Shown here piece after piece: positions 8,887 to 18,126 of a stretch of 38,915 nt of DNA (positions are counted from its first letter, which is position 1; every line of letters begins with the position of its first letter). Both the position numbers and the translations under genes were made by a program. The notes under the pieces were generated by a model. The model saw nothing but the letters and a program-made list of their open reading frames with translations, ran no database searches and was not told the origin of the DNA. This stretch comes from Nitrospinota bacterium (lineage in GTDB: Bacteria > Nitrospirota > Nitrospiria > Nitrospirales > UBA8639), in the NCBI GenBank assembly GCA_022572725.1, contig JACZVJ010000016.1, forward strand, positions 1 to 38,915. Reading direction: 5' to 3'.

Positions 8887-8949
8887 TTGGATTGTACCCT
8901 ACCCAAGAAGGGTCATTTTCCACAGTGGTACGCCAATTGGCGTAATCCA
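8887..8949. promoter_or_regulatory. Nested dyads between rpoH and groES
   Basis: A perfect 16-bp palindrome TACGCCAATTGGCGTA occupies 8929-8944. Outer arms TTGGATT (8887-8893) and AATCCAA (8943-8949) bracket it, and GTACC/GGTAC (8894-8898, 8927-8931) plus ACCC/GGGT offer a competing fold. It could be a weak terminator of rpoH or a regulator site upstream of the groE promoter. The palindrome is seen directly; its role is inferred. It is not a CIRCE (HrcA) element. Confidence 0.45.
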
Positions 8950-8985
8950 AAAGTAGAGAAGTTGGGTTTTTCCTTGGTGGGGCCC

Positions 8986-9016
8986 TTGACTTTCCTCTTC
9001 AAAGACTTACTTTATA
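8986..9016 (+). promoter_or_regulatory. Putative groESL promoter
   Basis: TTGACT at 8986-8991 followed at a long spacing (19 nt) by TTTATA (9011-9016), part of an AT-rich run TTTATATAAA. The preceding base makes CTTGAC, close to the sigma-32 -35 hexamer (CTTGAA), but I see no CCCCAT-type sigma-32 -10 at the right distance. Spacing is off for sigma-70, so confidence is modest. Confidence 0.35.
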
Positions 9017-9035
9017 TAAACCAAACTTCAAGGAT

Positions 9036-9060
9036 GGTACCATGCCCTGGCATGGTAACC
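9036..9060. promoter_or_regulatory. Operator-like palindrome at the groESL start region
   Basis: TACCATGCC CT GGCATGGTA (9038-9046 and 9049-9057) is a perfect 9+9 dyad with a 2-nt centre, extended to GGTACC.../...GGTAACC with one extra base. It lies about 20 nt downstream of the putative -10 and about 70 nt upstream of groES. Position and symmetry fit a repressor operator or a 5' leader hairpin. It differs from CIRCE (TTAGCACTC-N9-GAGTGCTAA). Confidence 0.5.
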
Positions 9061-9128
9061 CCTTAACTTAACGCCCGCCGAAATGCAGGAATAACCCGGT
9101 CATTTCACCAAAAGGAGGAAACCTAGAT

Positions 9129-9458
9129 ATGGCCACGCAAACGAAGGAAAAGGAGAAGGAAAAAGAGAAGGAAAACGATGCCACTTCTGCCAAAGGCTTT
9201 CAGCCATTAGGCGACCGTATTTTCGTCACGTATACGGAGGAACTGGAACGAACTTCAGGGGGCATCTATGTGCCGGATTCTGCCAGAGAAAAGCCTCAAC
9301 GGGGTACCGTTGAAGCCACAGGGAAAGACGTCAACACCCTTAAAGTCGGCGACCAGGTTCTGTTTGATAAATATTCTGGCACCAAAATAAAGATCGAGAA
9401 CGAGGATTGCCTTATTCTGAAGGAAGAAGACATTCTCGGGATTTTCGTCCAGTCTTGA
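9129..9458 (+). CDS. groES: Co-chaperonin GroES with charged N-terminal extension
   Basis: Heptameric lid of the GroEL folding chamber. 109 residues; usual length is 95-100. Residues 1-22 are an extra Lys/Glu-rich stretch (four KE repeats, then NDATSAK) placed before the conserved start FQPLGDRIFV. The rest is ordinary: mobile loop ERTSGGIYVPDSAREKPQRG, then VGDQVLFDKYSGTKIKI and CLILKEEDILGI. The start is fixed by an excellent Shine-Dalgarno (AAGGAGG at 9112-9118). The groEL ATG is 80 nt downstream; the two are surely cotranscribed. Confidence 0.96.
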   Translation: MATQTKEKEKEKEKENDATSAKGFQPLGDRIFVTYTEELERTSGGIYVPDSAREKPQRGTVEATGKDVNTLKVGDQVLFDKYSGTKIKIENEDCLILKEEDILGIFVQS

Positions 9459-9493
9459 CGCTCGGAAGTGAGCAGGATATGCTGGACACGTAG

Positions 9494-11197
<1,704 letters not shown>

Positions 11198-11230
11198 GCT
11201 CGACTCTTCCTTTCCGGAAGACGTTTTTGG

Positions 11231-11268
11231 CAAAGGCTCGGGGGAACTCCCCCGGGCCTTTGTTTTTT
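11231..11268 (+). terminator. Rho-independent terminator after groEL
   Basis: A long GC-rich stem (CAAAGGCTCGGGGG / CCCCCGGGCCTTTG with loop AACT, 11231-11261, one mismatch) is followed at once by seven T. Textbook intrinsic terminator 34 nt past the groEL stop. Confidence 0.95.
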
Positions 11269-11431
11269 TATTGCCATCCCGAAAACCGAGATTCTCCACT
11301 TCCTCTTTCTCTATATTTCCCGCACCTTCTGATTCTACAAGAGTTGCGTGGGATCCTTATCAGGAAACCCCAGAAAGTTCTCGATCACCATTGGTAAAAT
11401 CATGAGGGACTGGTCAGCTTGGAAACGTCTG

Positions 11432-11440
11432 TGCTATAAG
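11432..11440 (+). promoter_or_regulatory. Possible extended -10 upstream of the Cys-rich protein
   Basis: TGC-TATAAG (11432-11440) reads as an extended -10, 29 nt before the start codon of the next gene. A weak TGGTCA sits 18 nt upstream. Short and speculative. Confidence 0.3.
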
Positions 11441-11469
11441 CTGGACTCGTGGACTGAGTAGCTCGGGAA

Positions 11470-11988
11470 ATGAATTTCAAGGGGTCCCGTATGGTCCTTT
11501 TGGGGTTGAAGTATGGCGTGATCATTCTTGGGTTGTTGTTATTTGCCAGCCTCCAGGCTGGGGCCGGACCCCGAACGGAGTCGATTTGTAATTTGGGAAT
11601 GGTAAAAGGAGAACCCGGGCGGAGTTGCCAGGTTCCCATTCCTGATGGCTGCACCGTCGCAAAATTTCCCGGCTATGATGAACGCTGGACAGATGTCTCA
11701 AAAGGCGGGGCCACGTCTTGTCAATTTAATGAAGCCGAAACGGACTGGAACACTGTTATTACCGGGACCTGTGGGCCCTGCAAAACCGACAGATGTTCGG
11801 GCCGATTCAGCGTTATGTTTAATTGCTCGGGACCCGCTCCTCCAGCGAGTCCCCATTCACCTCCCTCCCGGTGCGGGGTTTTTCCCTTCAAATTGAACAC
11901 CTGGGCTTATGAAATACAACTGCCTGGATGGGTTGGGTCCATCAAGGGACAACCTCGACGGGAACCTGACATTTCCAGAATTTTATAA
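11470..11988 (+). CDS. Exported Cys-rich protein of unknown function
   Basis: 172 residues; no family recognised. Residues about 8-33 form a signal peptide (VLLGLKYGVIILGLLLFASLQAGAG, likely cleavage after AGA or nearby). The mature part is small and rich in cysteine (Cys40, 53, 61, 84, 101, 104, 109, 119 and 134), including a GTCGPCKTDRC cluster, so it probably has disulfides and works in the periplasm or outside the cell. After residue about 120 it becomes Pro/Ser-rich (PAPPASPHSPPSR), which may be a degenerate or frameshifted tail. Start at ATG 11470 or at ATG 11491, which would put the signal peptide at the very N-terminus. Monocistronic between the groEL terminator and queG. Confidence 0.6.
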   Translation: MNFKGSRMVLLGLKYGVIILGLLLFASLQAGAGPRTESICNLGMVKGEPGRSCQVPIPDGCTVAKFPGYDERWTDVSKGGATSCQFNEAETDWNTVITGTCGPCKTDRCSGRFSVMFNCSGPAPPASPHSPPSRCGVFPFKLNTWAYEIQLPGWVGSIKGQPRREPDISRIL

Positions 11989-12088
11989 CATGCCCATTTA
12001 CCTCGATTCCCTTGAGGGACGAACAACCCGGTTTTCCACAGCCTCAGATTAGAATTTGCCAGTTTGGTCTGGCAAGGATTATCTCCTT

Positions 12089-13108
12089 TTGATCAATGTT
12101 TCGGACTCCATAAAGCAGGTAGCCAAGGACCTTGGTTTCCAGGCTGTTGGAATTGCCCGCGTTTCCGATCCGGGACATTTCCAGCAAGAATCAAACCAAC
12201 ACACTAGCCATCCCACGCCTTCATCGCCTGGCCTGCTTCCTTCGCTTCTCGATTGGCTCGCTCGTGGATACCATGGAACAATGGGGTGGATGGCCAATAA
12301 CCCCCACCGGAGAAGTGATCCTACTGCGGTTTTGCCAGGGTGCCGATCGATGGTCTGTGTGGGGATGAACTATTCCACTAATCATCAAGCCGATGAAGGC
12401 CGTGGCAAGGGGCGCATTGCACGCTATGCGTGGGGAAAAGATTACCATTGGGTCATGGAGAAGCGCCTGAAGAAATTAGAACAACACATTCAGGATCTTG
12501 CACCTGAGGCGAAAACGCGGAGATATGTGGATACGGGGCCCATTATGGAAAAGGCTTGGGCACAACAGGCTGGCTTGGGATGGATTGGCAAACATTCCAA
12601 TTTGGTCTCGCCGACATATGGGTCATGGCTCCTGCTAGGGGAGATTTTAACCACCCTTGATTTGGAGATAGATGAACCTGGAACCGATCTCTGCGGATCA
12701 TGCAGCTTGTGTCTCCATGCCTGCCCCACCCAAGCAATGCCCGAGCCTTATGTCGTAGATGCCACCAGATGCATTTCTTACCTGACGATTGAATACCGGG
12801 GAAGTCCTGAAAACATTCCCCATGATCTTCGCCGAAAACTGGGCAATCGGATATTTGGCTGTGACGATTGTCTAGACGCCTGCCCGTATAACATCAATGC
12901 CCCCCAGACCGAAGAAACGGCGTTTCTTCCATCCAAGGGAACCCTCGCTCCTGATTTGGAGGTTCTGGCTAAAATGACCGAGGAGGAGTTTGGAGAAACC
13001 TTCCGAAACAGTCCTGTACGGCGTGCCAAGTATGTGGGGTTCCAAAGAAATGTCCGTCTGGCCTTGGCCAGCGAACACAACCCCGCTATTTCAGCTCAAC
13101 GACGGTAA
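12089..13108 (+). CDS. queG: Epoxyqueuosine reductase QueG
   Basis: Cobalamin- and [4Fe-4S]-dependent enzyme that reduces epoxyqueuosine to queuosine in tRNA wobble position 34, the last step of queuosine synthesis. About 339 residues from the TTG at 12089; a TTG at 12056 would add 11. The first is preceded by AAGGA 10 nt upstream; no ATG is available, so the start is uncertain. Two ferredoxin-like clusters are visible: CGSCSLCLHACPTQAM with a following RCISYLTIEYRG, and CDDCLDACPYN. DTGPIMEKAWAQQAGLGWIGKH is a QueG signature. Its 3' end overlaps the convergent mutS2 by 23 nt. Confidence 0.93.
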   Translation: MINVSDSIKQVAKDLGFQAVGIARVSDPGHFQQESNQHTSHPTPSSPGLLPSLLDWLARGYHGTMGWMANNPHRRSDPTAVLPGCRSMVCVGMNYSTNHQADEGRGKGRIARYAWGKDYHWVMEKRLKKLEQHIQDLAPEAKTRRYVDTGPIMEKAWAQQAGLGWIGKHSNLVSPTYGSWLLLGEILTTLDLEIDEPGTDLCGSCSLCLHACPTQAMPEPYVVDATRCISYLTIEYRGSPENIPHDLRRKLGNRIFGCDDCLDACPYNINAPQTEETAFLPSKGTLAPDLEVLAKMTEEEFGETFRNSPVRRAKYVGFQRNVRLALASEHNPAISAQRR

Positions 13109-15521
13109 CGCCATCACCCCCTTCATCCGATTCCCCCGGTCGAAAGGAAAAGCCGTAAGGTGAACTGGAAAGGTACTCACGAACCGCCGTCTTGAGTTTC
13201 CCTGTTCCATGGCCATGGATCACACGGAGTGATAGCCTGCCATCCAATGCAGCCTGATCCAGAGTGGCAGTCATCAGTTCAATGGCCTCTTCTACAGTTT
13301 GACCACGAAGGTCCAGGGCCGCTAAGGAGGATGGGCTAGCCCCCTCAGGGCGAATTGGTTGCAGTGGCGAAGGATTTCTAATTTTCGGCATAGGGAGAGA
13401 GTGACCGGGTTTCTTCAAGTCTGCGGAGGTATCTGCGGTGTCCACCCCTCGACCGACCAACAATGCGGCACCAACGGACAATTCCGATTCACCCACTCGA
13501 ATACGGACTCGCTTCTTTCCTTTGGGCGATTCGAGCAGGACTCCTACCGTTCCAAGGTGGGATATTTCAACAGAATCTCCTACGCGTAGCTCATCTAAAG
13601 GGACAGGTTCGGTTTTGGGGCCAGGTAGGCTCTGTTTCGCTTCCTGTTCTATGCCACTCAGGCGATCCTTGGCCCCTTTGGCCTTCAGCAACGTTCGTTC
13701 TTTTCTCAGTTCGCCAAGCGTAGTCTGAATTTCGGACCGAGCACGGACAAGTTCTTCGGCAAGCTTTTTTTTGAATTTTTTCTGTTCTTCCCTTTCGGTT
13801 GCCCGTAACCGTTCGGCAACTTCACGAGCCTCGACTGCAGCGCGAGCGGCTTCGTCACGTTGACCACTGGCTTCAGCCAACTCCTCATGAAGGCGGCTTT
13901 GGGTTGCATGAAGCTGGTTTAATATTTGATCAAGCTGTCGGTCTTCCCGTTGGACGAGGTCAAGAGCATGCGCCAAAACGGCAGGGTCCATCCCGAGGCG
14001 GCCAGCAATTTCGATGGCGGATGAGCCACCGGGAATACCTTCAATGAATCGGTACGTGGGAGCCAATGTCGAAACGTTAAACTCCAGGCTTGCGTTCAGA
14101 AAGCCCGGGGTTTGTAGGGCCAACGTCTTCAGTGAGTTGTAATGGGTCGTGACTGCAACCTTTAACCCCAAGCTCGCTAAGTGCCGGAGCAACGCTTCCG
14201 CGAGGGCCGCTCCTTCGGTTGGGTTGGTTGAGCCCACAACTTCATCGAGCAAAACGAGAGCCATGATGTTGCGAATCTTCTCCCGTGGCGACGTCAGCTC
14301 CAATAGTCGAATAATATTGGTCATATGCGCCGAAAAGCTGGACAGATCTTTTGTTAAATCCTGAGAATCCCCAATATCGGCAAAAACATCCAAAAAGAAT
14401 GCCATTTCAGACCCCTCAGCGCAGGGAGGGTGGAGCCCGGCACGAACCATGAATGCAAACACTCCAAGCAATTTCAGCGTCACTGTCTTCCCACCAGTAT
14501 TAGGACCGGATATCACTAAAACCCGCTGATCGTCCTCCAGAGTAATATCGTTGGCTACCACTCGTTTTTTTGCCAATGCCAGCAAGGGGTGACGAGCCTT
14601 TTTGAGCCGAATTCGGCCTTGCTCGTTGAGGGCGACTTTAGATCCCTCGATCATCCGGCTCAGGTGGGCTTTTGCTCTAATGCAATCAAGAGTGGTCAAT
14701 ACCTCGAGGTTGCAGCGCAGGGCTTCCACCTGGCTCCCGACCATCGTGGACAACTCCTGGACAATCCGGTTCACTTCACGAGCGATTTGCAGCTCCCCCA
14801 CTTTTATTTGATTATTCAAATCAACGAGCTCCCGGGGCTCCACAAACACCGTCGCCCCACTGGCTGACATATCGTGGACGATCCCAGGGAGCTTGTGCGC
14901 CATCTCTGCCTTGATGGGTAAAACATAACGATTCTCCCGCTGAGCAAAGTACTGCTCCTGAAGAATTTCCTCATATTGGGTGGAGACGAGCATGTGTTCC
15001 AGGCGGTGCCGGATACGTTGCTTCAACTCTTGGACTTCTTGGATATATTGGCGAAGGGTGGGTGTTGCGGACTCTAAGATATGTCCTTCCCCATCAACAC
15101 AGCGATCAATGGCGGATTTAACCCAGGAGAGATCCGCTAAGTTGCCAAGGTAGGAAGCAAGGGTGGGAGCTTTGGTTCGATGAAAAGATAAGCACCGCCG
15201 AACAGCCTCCGAAAGGCCAAGCATAACCGATAGGGCGCGGAGTTCTTGTGCCTCTAGGGAGGCCCCTTTCTCGGAACGGGTTAACGCAGGGTGCAAATCT
15301 TGGAAGGCAAGGGCGGGAAAAGGAGCTTCACTTTCTAGAAGTGAGACCATTTCCGTTGTTTCTTGCAAACGGACCCGGGCTGATTCCACCTCAGTTTCTA
15401 ACACGAGGTTTCGACAACGCTCAGCGCCTATTGCCGAATGGGCATGGTTGGATAAAAGGTTGAGGAGAGTGTCCCATTCAAGATCTCGTTTAGCCTGGTC
15501 TTGCAAGGGGTGGTAAGACAT
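13086..15521 (-). CDS. mutS2: Endonuclease MutS2
   Basis: MutS-family ATPase with a C-terminal Smr nuclease domain; MutS2 proteins act against homologous recombination or on stalled/collided ribosomes depending on species, not in mismatch repair. 811 residues, normal (780-800). ATPase core: Walker A GPNTGGKT at 339-346, ALVLLDEVVGSTNP (Walker B, about 421-434), and VTTHYNSLKTLA. A long coiled-coil stretch (about 530-620) follows. The Smr domain is at the end: LDLRGQTVEEAIELM and RVIHGHGTGKLKTAVREYL with the conserved HGxGxG. Start ATG 15521. Convergent and overlapping with queG. Confidence 0.96.
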   Translation of the reverse strand: MSYHPLQDQAKRDLEWDTLLNLLSNHAHSAIGAERCRNLVLETEVESARVRLQETTEMVSLLESEAPFPALAFQDLHPALTRSEKGASLEAQELRALSVMLGLSEAVRRCLSFHRTKAPTLASYLGNLADLSWVKSAIDRCVDGEGHILESATPTLRQYIQEVQELKQRIRHRLEHMLVSTQYEEILQEQYFAQRENRYVLPIKAEMAHKLPGIVHDMSASGATVFVEPRELVDLNNQIKVGELQIAREVNRIVQELSTMVGSQVEALRCNLEVLTTLDCIRAKAHLSRMIEGSKVALNEQGRIRLKKARHPLLALAKKRVVANDITLEDDQRVLVISGPNTGGKTVTLKLLGVFAFMVRAGLHPPCAEGSEMAFFLDVFADIGDSQDLTKDLSSFSAHMTNIIRLLELTSPREKIRNIMALVLLDEVVGSTNPTEGAALAEALLRHLASLGLKVAVTTHYNSLKTLALQTPGFLNASLEFNVSTLAPTYRFIEGIPGGSSAIEIAGRLGMDPAVLAHALDLVQREDRQLDQILNQLHATQSRLHEELAEASGQRDEAARAAVEAREVAERLRATEREEQKKFKKKLAEELVRARSEIQTTLGELRKERTLLKAKGAKDRLSGIEQEAKQSLPGPKTEPVPLDELRVGDSVEISHLGTVGVLLESPKGKKRVRIRVGESELSVGAALLVGRGVDTADTSADLKKPGHSLPMPKIRNPSPLQPIRPEGASPSSLAALDLRGQTVEEAIELMTATLDQAALDGRLSLRVIHGHGTGKLKTAVREYLSSSPYGFSFRPGESDEGGDGVTVVELK

Positions 15522-15543
15522 AGGGTTGTTGAAGGTCAGATCA

Positions 15544-15567
15544 GGGTGGACCTGCTTGAGTCCACCC
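15544..15567. promoter_or_regulatory. Perfect 8-bp inverted repeat upstream of mutS2
   Basis: GGGTGGAC (15544-15551), 8-nt spacer, GTCCACCC (15560-15567), in the 193-nt gap between mutS2 and the upstream exported-protein gene on the same strand. No T-run follows on the minus strand, so it is not a standard terminator of that gene; an operator or leader hairpin for mutS2 is possible. Confidence 0.4.
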
Positions 15568-15714
15568 AGCTCGGCTTTTTCAGGGATATACAGCGGTTTC
15601 CAATGAAAGGTTGCCGGTTCGTGGCCTTTTTCTTGGCATCAGAATACCGAACCTAGCACTGAAACGAAAGAAGGGGAGTTTTAACCAGGTAGGACAATAG
15701 CGGGGCGACAAAGC

Positions 15715-16182
15715 TCAATAAAAATTAGAGGCGGCTTCCTCAAGGGAGACCTTAAGCTCCTTTACGGCGCGATTAATGCCATTTTTAATATCCTCCCATG
15801 CCACCTCGGTGCTCCGTATGGCGTGTTCGATTTGTGGGAGAATTCGGTCCTTTTGCTCTTTTAACTTATCTAGGCGGGCCAGGAGTTGCACTCTAGTTAC
15901 TTCCCGTAATTCCGACCCTTTTTCCTTCAATTCTCGAAGTCGTGCATCAAATTCTTCAAATTGTTGGCGAATGTGCCGTTGAAATTCTTCTTTTCTCTGT
16001 TTGGCGTGATCCTTTACTATCCGGGCAGCCTTTTCAGCTTCCCCTTTTACGGTCGGACGGATGCTAGCTTCATTGGCAAAAACGACAGTTTCCGGCATGA
16101 CACACCAGAAAAAAATCCCTGCTAAAACCCACCGTGCAAGGGGGTTGCCGAGTTTAGGCTCACGCATCATCAGGACCTGCAA
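15715..16182 (-). CDS. Exported coiled-coil protein of unknown function
   Basis: 155 residues, not recognised as a named family. A signal peptide is likely: basic N-terminus, hydrophobic core WVLAGIFFWCVMPETVVFA, and a cleavage-like FANEA site at about 34-39. The mature part is almost entirely charged helix (AEKAARIVKDHAKQRKEEFQRH; FDARLRELKEKGSELREV; LARLDKLKEQKDR), with heptad-like spacing and no cysteine, so a periplasmic coiled coil is expected. Start at 16182 or at the next Met (16167). Divergent from the gene at 16424. Confidence 0.68.
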   Translation of the reverse strand: MQVLMMREPKLGNPLARWVLAGIFFWCVMPETVVFANEASIRPTVKGEAEKAARIVKDHAKQRKEEFQRHIRQQFEEFDARLRELKEKGSELREVTRVQLLARLDKLKEQKDRILPQIEHAIRSTEVAWEDIKNGINRAVKELKVSLEEAASNFY

Positions 16183-16423
16183 TCCGTTTGTCTGGCCTAT
16201 TGAGGTGAATCCTCTATTAGCCCGGATTCCTTTATTCGAAGCTGAACGAGGCTTGCCTCTAGGTCATTGGTTCCAGGTGATTTTTAATGTTCGCTCCTAA
16301 CAATACTTTTCGGCAATCTTGAAAAAAGCTTGCATTTGGTGAGAGTTGGTGACCCATAGTGCCTTCACCAGTGTTGTATTTACACCACTTGCCCTGCCGG
16401 TTGGCTTTTCTTAGAATGCCCTC

Positions 16424-17671
16424 GTGGCCCCTCTCATGACCCAAGAAGAAGCCCGTGCATACGTAAATTATCTGTTTACCCTGAGCCTCCGACGGGAGGA
16501 CGCATTTGGTCCATTGGCCATAACCTTTTTGCGAGAACATGACTTGAGCCAGCTTGGGATCATACCGGAAGAACAATTCAACCTCCTGTTCGCGACCGTC
16601 CAGGCCTTTGCTGCCGAGCCGAAACGATACTCCATCAAATTAGAGTTATTGCAAAAAGCCCGCCAGCTCCTGCCATCGACGCGCTTCTTTGATCCTGAAT
16701 TAGACAGGCAGTTAGACCACGATATTAGGAAAACCAATGCCGAGTTATCCATTTATAATGAGGCCATGAAGGCACCCCGCGGGCAGACGGTCGAAAAGCA
16801 GCGTCTCATTGTCGAGACCGACGTTCCTGAATATTTTTTGGATATCGCCCAAAGACGTGCTGCTGCATATTATCAAGCCAAATATCGGTTAACGAAGGAA
16901 GCGAAAACCGCCCAGCATTTTGGAGGAGCACCTCGTCGGTTTGAACCAGATAATTTGGCCCTTCACAAAGAGTTTCCTGGGGCCTGTGCCCCGTTCATGA
17001 CGGCCCGAACCAATGCCTTCCACATGATGCTCCCCTTTGATTTAAAAATCAGCCGCACACCAGAAGACCCCCTAGAAGCAGGGGTGAGAGTTTTTTATGG
17101 CAAAATGGGGTACTCCTATCCGCTCCGGTATGAACTGGGAAAGCTGTGTAGTTATCACGATGGACAGGTCTATGATATTCCCCTAGAGGACCCCAACCTG
17201 ATTTTCGTGTCGGTTTCTGAAGTGAAGGATCGGGAGTTTCCTGCTAAATCCCTTCAACATTCGGAAGATGTGCCGCCAGAATTTGCATACTCGTTGGCGA
17301 TCCTGGAGCATACAGGGAGCTTGGGCCCATTTATTCAGATTAGCTGCAATTTTAAGGTATGGTTTGATGCCTCGGTCGTGTCGCTCTTAATTCAAGGGGC
17401 TCCTGACCTTCATGAGTACGGACTCCAAGGAGGGTCGGGCCTGATGACGCGATCTTATGCCTCCGATAAAGTTCACACCTATGTGGAAGCCCAGTCCCAA
17501 CCCTGGCAGGAAGGCCTCAGTTTTAACTTCGTCAATATGCACCTTCAAATAAGTCCAGGGGCCAACACGGCCTTTGTTCCGCATAGTACGCCAATTTTTA
17601 CAGTCTATCCGGTGCTCAATCGTCAGTGTTACAAATTCGAGGAACGCCAGCAGCTCGGAGAGAGCCAGTAG
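16424..17671 (+). CDS. Conserved-looking protein of unknown function (415 aa)
   Basis: I do not recognise the family. The reading frame is long, open, and has codon use like its neighbours, so it is a real gene. No signal peptide or membrane helix is seen; it looks cytoplasmic and soluble. Residues 1-100 are helical and charged; the middle is of mixed composition with HKEFPGACAPFMTARTNAFHMM. The C-terminal two thirds is rich in beta-type segments (GVRVFYGKMGYSYPLRYELG, LIFVSVSEV, FIQISCNFKVWFD, THYV-like aromatic strands). Start is a GTG at 16424 or ATG at 16436 (MTQEEARAY); neither has a good ribosome-binding site. It stands alone between divergent and downstream genes. Confidence 0.72.
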   Translation: MAPLMTQEEARAYVNYLFTLSLRREDAFGPLAITFLREHDLSQLGIIPEEQFNLLFATVQAFAAEPKRYSIKLELLQKARQLLPSTRFFDPELDRQLDHDIRKTNAELSIYNEAMKAPRGQTVEKQRLIVETDVPEYFLDIAQRRAAAYYQAKYRLTKEAKTAQHFGGAPRRFEPDNLALHKEFPGACAPFMTARTNAFHMMLPFDLKISRTPEDPLEAGVRVFYGKMGYSYPLRYELGKLCSYHDGQVYDIPLEDPNLIFVSVSEVKDREFPAKSLQHSEDVPPEFAYSLAILEHTGSLGPFIQISCNFKVWFDASVVSLLIQGAPDLHEYGLQGGSGLMTRSYASDKVHTYVEAQSQPWQEGLSFNFVNMHLQISPGANTAFVPHSTPIFTVYPVLNRQCYKFEERQQLGESQ

Positions 17672-18126
17672 CTGAAAACTCCCACCCTTTATCAAAGCCT
17701 TACGCTTGTTAAAAATCTAGATTTCTGACCAACCCCACAATCCCGTGTCATTTCTTGCCCTTCCTGCTGTTAAAGTATTTATGTGCAAGTCATTAATTTA
17801 TTTGAGAAAAACACGAAAAAATGCTGCCTAACATGTTTGGCTGGAGGGAACACAACCCTTTTGATTATTCGAAGAGCCAAGAGGAAATTTCTACAAAGTT
17901 CTCCGTGGTGGTTGCTAAGGTAAGGGTTCCTGTGCTAACCTTACAGGATCAATGGATGACGACGGCCCAAGACGAAGCTATCGTCCTCAGTCCAAGACAT
18001 GCCTTTTAACCCATTCTGCATTTCTTTGTTTTCTCTCCACCCCCCTAGTCCCCTTCACCGAATGGCGCAGGATCCTTGAATTTTTCTCTCCGCCCGCCTT
18101 GCTGTTGACTCGCCCATAACACACGT
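17672..18126. other. Gene-free stretch of 455 bases
   Basis: Between the 415-residue protein and the CNNM/CorC gene. It holds an AT-rich segment (17750-17830) and an imperfect dyad GTAAGGGTT/AACCTTAC at about 17920-17945. One 62-codon reading frame (17821-18009) is present but shows no recognisable features and I do not support it. I see no clear RNA gene, terminator or promoter. Confidence 0.5.

Noticed and set aside
8887-9060. CIRCE element for HrcA control of groESL
   Set aside because: Neither palindrome contains the TTAGCACTC / GAGTGCTAA arms.
17821-18009. 62-codon reading frame between the 415-residue gene and the CNNM gene
   Set aside because: No Shine-Dalgarno, no recognisable motif, and composition like non-coding DNA; likely chance.
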